From an uncultured Lachnospiraceae bacterium (GTDB taxonomy: Bacteria > Bacillota > Clostridia > Lachnospirales > Lachnospiraceae), in the NCBI GenBank assembly GCA_905236925.1, contig CAJOQS010000115.1, positions 1 through 5,238 on the forward strand: 5,238 nt of DNA, given 5' to 3'. Position numbers and translations under genes: made by a program. Shown here in pieces: positions 2,471-5,238 of this stretch. Under the pieces are notes generated by a model. That model was not told the origin of the DNA and made no database searches. It worked only from the letters and a program-made list of their open reading frames with translations. How positions within the stretch are numbered: position 1 is the first letter of the stretch; each line of letters opens with the position of its first letter.

Positions 2471-5238
2471 TCACTCCGGTATTTTTTTAAGTCTCAGAAC
2501 CGTAACCGAGTATGGCGCGGTCTTATAGACGAAGCCGTCCGAGATCCCTTCGCAATAGCCCTTAACAAGCGTTACCTTCTCGTCTTTTCCGACATTGTTG
2601 GTATCGTTGGGGTCATTGCCCGAAACCTGCTCCCATACTGCATAGGGATTCAGGGTTCCTGAGTTTCCGATCTCCACCTCGACCGTCCTGGGCTCACCGG
2701 TAACGTTGACGAGCTTGATGATGATATCCCCGCTTTCATCGGTGCTTACGACATGATAGCAATCCGCGGCCCCTGTTCTCGCGGAATCGTAGTCAACGTA
2801 CAGAACACCGTCTATATAGCATTTGACGTTTGTCCCGCTAACCTCCAGCTTCAGCTGATAAGTCTGTCCCCTGGTCAGCTTCAGGCGCTTGGTCGTTCCG
2901 TTTAAAGGTCCCGATTTGTTTGCGTCGCTGACCTGCTGCAGGCACGATACCGTATTGGTCCACCCGCCCACGTTCCAGAAGTAGTTGTTTTCCACCCCGC
3001 GAACCGCAAAGGGTATGAGGAAGCCCTCGCTTCCGCCGTCGATTCTGGCATCGAGAGTCAGCGTATAATCGGTCCAGCTGCTGTCCCCGAAATACAGGAC
3101 AGATCCGGTCGTTGAGTATCTGTTTGTATCGGTATAGGTGTTCTTCTGCTTTAAAACGCCGTTTTCAACGCTCCACGCGCCGTCCGTTGCCTTTGTCCAT
3201 GCCGCCGACAGCGCTCCCGAGGAAAAATCGTCCTCTGCAAGTACATTTCCGGTCAGATTGTCCGTTACCACGATATTGTCGTAGGAAGCCGCGGTATCCC
3301 AGGTTCCGACACCGACACATCCCTTAAGGGGCTCCGGTTCCCTTTCCGTTCCCGTAAAAGTCGATCTCAGGAGCTTTGTTCCTGCATTTTCCGCGAATAT
3401 CTTCTGCATGTAGTAATTCGCGGAGGGTGCGCAGGTGTGATTATTGAACCATATCAGATCCGGCGACCAGTGCGTTGCGGTCGTATTTCCGAAAAGCGGC
3501 GCGTAGGCGGCCATTACGACTATGTCTCCGTTGCGCTCGAGGCCTGTCATATATGAGGCCTCCGCAAGAGCCGCCTTCAGGTTGTTGGACTGTGCGGCAT
3601 ATTCTCCGACAAATACCGGGATCGCGCCGCCAAATCTGGCAGTTGTCATATTATCGACGGTTCTCGAGTAATTATTCTCGTCATAGTAGTCGTTATTCTC
3701 GAGGAACCACGAAGGTGCGTTGTAATAATGCTGGTCGGTCGCCCCGGCGTAATCCGAAATGTCCTTGCCGGGGTTCTTCTTCAGCCAGTTCGCGGCACGT
3801 TTGTAGGACTGCATGTATGATGAGCTTCCCGAATCACCGTCGTCAAGCCCGGCGGAGTATATCAGCTCGATATCTCCGTACAATTCAGGGTCATCCTCTG
3901 CGGCTTTTGCGAAGGCTTCAACGAAAGCCTCATAATGCTCGTAGAATTTTACGCCGAACTGCTCGTTGCCTATGGCAATATACTTTAGAGCAAAGGGCTC
4001 CTCATGCCCGAGATCGCATCTGACGCGTCCCCATACGGTTGAAGCGTCTCCCCTGCAGAATTCGACAAGGTCGAGCGCATCCCTGACATATCTTTCAAAG
4101 CCATCCGTTCCGACTTCCGGTCCGTTTCCGCTTCCCTGTCCCATGCATGCCAGGCCGCAGTTCACAACCGGTACTCCGATCGCTCCGATATCCTCCGCCA
4201 GCTGGAAGAATTCGAAGAAGCCCAGACCGTAGGACATAAACGAGGGATACTTGTCATTGGTCTGTCTCTCATCGGTCCAGATATTGATCCCCTGCTTTCT
4301 GACCGCAACATCGCCGTATTTTCCATTCCACAGAATGGGCAGGCCGTCCTTTCCGACACCGATCGAGCTCTTCCAGTCATAGGCCGTGGCAAGAGTCGTT
4401 CCTTCGATGATACAGCCTCCAGGGAATCGTAAGAACCCGGGGCTCAGTTCTTCAAGCTTCTCCACAAGATCGCGTCTTAAGCCGTTTTCCCTTCCCTTGT
4501 AGGTATCCTCGGGAAAGAGTGAGATCATATCAAATGCGACACTTCCGGTATCTATCATGACACGGAGCCTGACTGCCCTGTACGCCGTTTTTGAGGGTGT
4601 AAGCCGCAGTTCATATTTCTGCCATTCGGAGGTAAGCGCCTCTATCTTGTCGCTGCAAAGGACTTCATTTCCCTCAAGCAGATCAACGTACACGGGACCT
4701 TCATATCCGTTCATAGCCCGTGCATAGACGGAAAATCTGTACCCCTCGCCTTCCTTCACATACATTCCGTCCAGCCATCCCGGGTTGGAAGCTCCTGCCG
4801 GATCGGTTTTTTCATTGGTGATCACAAGATAATTGGGATTGTTCTCGTTCAGATAAGTTGCCTGATCGTTCTTGACGACCTCAAGCCCCGCCTTGTTTAC
4901 CGCGGTCCATCCGTGAAGCTGGTCGTTCGCCGCGTATTCGGTAAACTCAAAGGACCTGTTTTTCACCATTTCGGCATAAAGGCCCCCGTCTGCGGCAAAG
5001 TTGATATCCTCGAAAAAGATTCCGAAAAGAGTGTCGCTGATATCGTGAACCTCATCCGCAGAGTCTATCACAAGACGGTAATCACTGTTCCCCGCGCCCG
5101 TGGCATCGGTATTCGCAAGGATCTCCTCTGCCGGAGGCGGAGTTACTTCGATCGCTGCCGGGGGCGTAGGTGTGATCTTATCTTCCGTCGGGTCGTCTGC
5201 CTTACGTCCGCACGAGGCAGCTGTCATCACAGTCATTA
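2471..5238 (-). CDS. Alpha-L-arabinofuranosidase, GH51, lipoprotein-like (5' end outside window)
   Basis: Predicted to remove terminal alpha-L-arabinofuranosyl groups from arabinoxylan or arabinan at the cell surface. Residues are counted from the first visible ATG (5236). MTAASC (4-9) resembles the end of a lipoprotein signal peptide with Cys9 as the lipidated residue. The hydrophobic part is missing and the frame stays open to the edge, so the true start is beyond the window. A Pro/Thr/Glu-rich linker (10-52) follows. GH51 begins with GIFFEDINFAADGGLYAE (72-89). A CBM4/9-like domain (~105-245) is inserted before FLRFPGG (268-274). The acid/base is Glu425 in AIGNEQFG (codon 3962-3964) and the nucleophile is Glu545 in VGEY (codon 3602-3604). 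Their 120-residue separation matches the family. The C-terminal beta-domain is split by a LamG/CBM66-like module (~641-820, bases 2777-3316) carrying GFLIPFAVR and NVGGWTN. This layout resembles plant-like and Bacteroides-like GH51 enzymes. Substrate preference cannot be read from sequence. Confidence 0.93.
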   Translation of the reverse strand, partial: MTVMTAASCGRKADDPTEDKITPTPPAAIEVTPPPAEEILANTDATGAGNSDYRLVIDSADEVHDISDTLFGIFFEDINFAADGGLYAEMVKNRSFEFTEYAANDQLHGWTAVNKAGLEVVKNDQATYLNENNPNYLVITNEKTDPAGASNPGWLDGMYVKEGEGYRFSVYARAMNGYEGPVYVDLLEGNEVLCSDKIEALTSEWQKYELRLTPSKTAYRAVRLRVMIDTGSVAFDMISLFPEDTYKGRENGLRRDLVEKLEELSPGFLRFPGGCIIEGTTLATAYDWKSSIGVGKDGLPILWNGKYGDVAVRKQGINIWTDERQTNDKYPSFMSYGLGFFEFFQLAEDIGAIGVPVVNCGLACMGQGSGNGPEVGTDGFERYVRDALDLVEFCRGDASTVWGRVRCDLGHEEPFALKYIAIGNEQFGVKFYEHYEAFVEAFAKAAEDDPELYGDIELIYSAGLDDGDSGSSSYMQSYKRAANWLKKNPGKDISDYAGATDQHYYNAPSWFLENNDYYDENNYSRTVDNMTTARFGGAIPVFVGEYAAQSNNLKAALAEASYMTGLERNGDIVVMAAYAPLFGNTTATHWSPDLIWFNNHTCAPSANYYMQKIFAENAGTKLLRSTFTGTEREPEPLKGCVGVGTWDTAASYDNIVVTDNLTGNVLAEDDFSSGALSAAWTKATDGAWSVENGVLKQKNTYTDTNRYSTTGSVLYFGDSSWTDYTLTLDARIDGGSEGFLIPFAVRGVENNYFWNVGGWTNTVSCLQQVSDANKSGPLNGTTKRLKLTRGQTYQLKLEVSGTNVKCYIDGVLYVDYDSARTGAADCYHVVSTDESGDIIIKLVNVTGEPRTVEVEIGNSGTLNPYAVWEQVSGNDPNDTNNVGKDEKVTLVKGYCEGISDGFVYKTAPYSVTVLRLKKIPE

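Noticed and set aside
2446..2480. Terminator after the arabinofuranosidase gene
   Set aside because: Only a 3-4 bp CCG/CGG pairing around the stop codon is possible, too weak to call.
3475..4232. Arg-rich plus-strand open frames opposite the arabinofuranosidase
   Set aside because: Their low-complexity Arg/Ser/Pro composition is typical of antisense frames, and both GH51 catalytic regions are encoded on the other strand.

Overview
The window looks like chromosomal DNA from a fibre-degrading anaerobic Clostridia, most likely a Lachnospiraceae-type gut or rumen bacterium. The glutamate dehydrogenase resembles, from memory, the Clostridium symbiosum enzyme almost end to end. A lipoprotein-type family GH51 arabinofuranosidase suits a plant-polysaccharide degrader. 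The intergenic regions are AT-rich with strong AGGAGG ribosome binding sites. All three genes lie on the minus strand, so transcription runs from high to low coordinates.

Layout in transcription order. (1) 5238-2471: a large GH51 alpha-L-arabinofuranosidase, open at the right edge of the window. It has a lipobox-like Cys, a proline-rich linker, an inserted carbohydrate-binding domain and a second LamG/CBM66-like insertion near the C-terminus. (2) 2470-2374: a short AT-rich spacer with a weak promoter candidate and no convincing terminator. (3) 2373-1024: gdhA, a complete hexameric-type glutamate dehydrogenase whose coenzyme-site residues point to NAD+. A clear intrinsic terminator follows at 966-994. 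(4) 951-781: an unusually structured promoter and leader. It holds a near-consensus promoter, a 12-bp palindrome upstream, a perfect 11-bp inverted repeat just after the predicted transcription start, and a cluster of four GATC sites including an 11-bp tandem repeat. (5) 780-58: a soluble GGDEF protein (predicted diguanylate cyclase) whose last ~44 residues look like a ribbon-helix-helix (RHH) DNA-binding domain. (6) 57-1: a strong hairpin, a 14-bp palindrome and an 8-bp tandem duplication, which may be the edge of a mobile element.

The most unusual object is the GGDEF-RHH fusion with its leader. A c-di-GMP-synthesis domain appears joined directly to a minimal DNA-binding domain. The upstream DNA carries the kinds of symmetric and ~11-bp-spaced repeats that RHH dimers often bind. 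A strong internal Shine-Dalgarno sequence and in-frame ATG could release the RHH part as a free 44-residue protein. That this forms an autoregulated c-di-GMP/DNA-binding module is inference, not demonstrated by the sequence. The arabinofuranosidase (sugar release), glutamate dehydrogenase (nitrogen and carbon metabolism) and GGDEF protein (signalling) show no obvious pathway link. The terminator and separate promoter indicate that the GGDEF gene is its own transcription unit.
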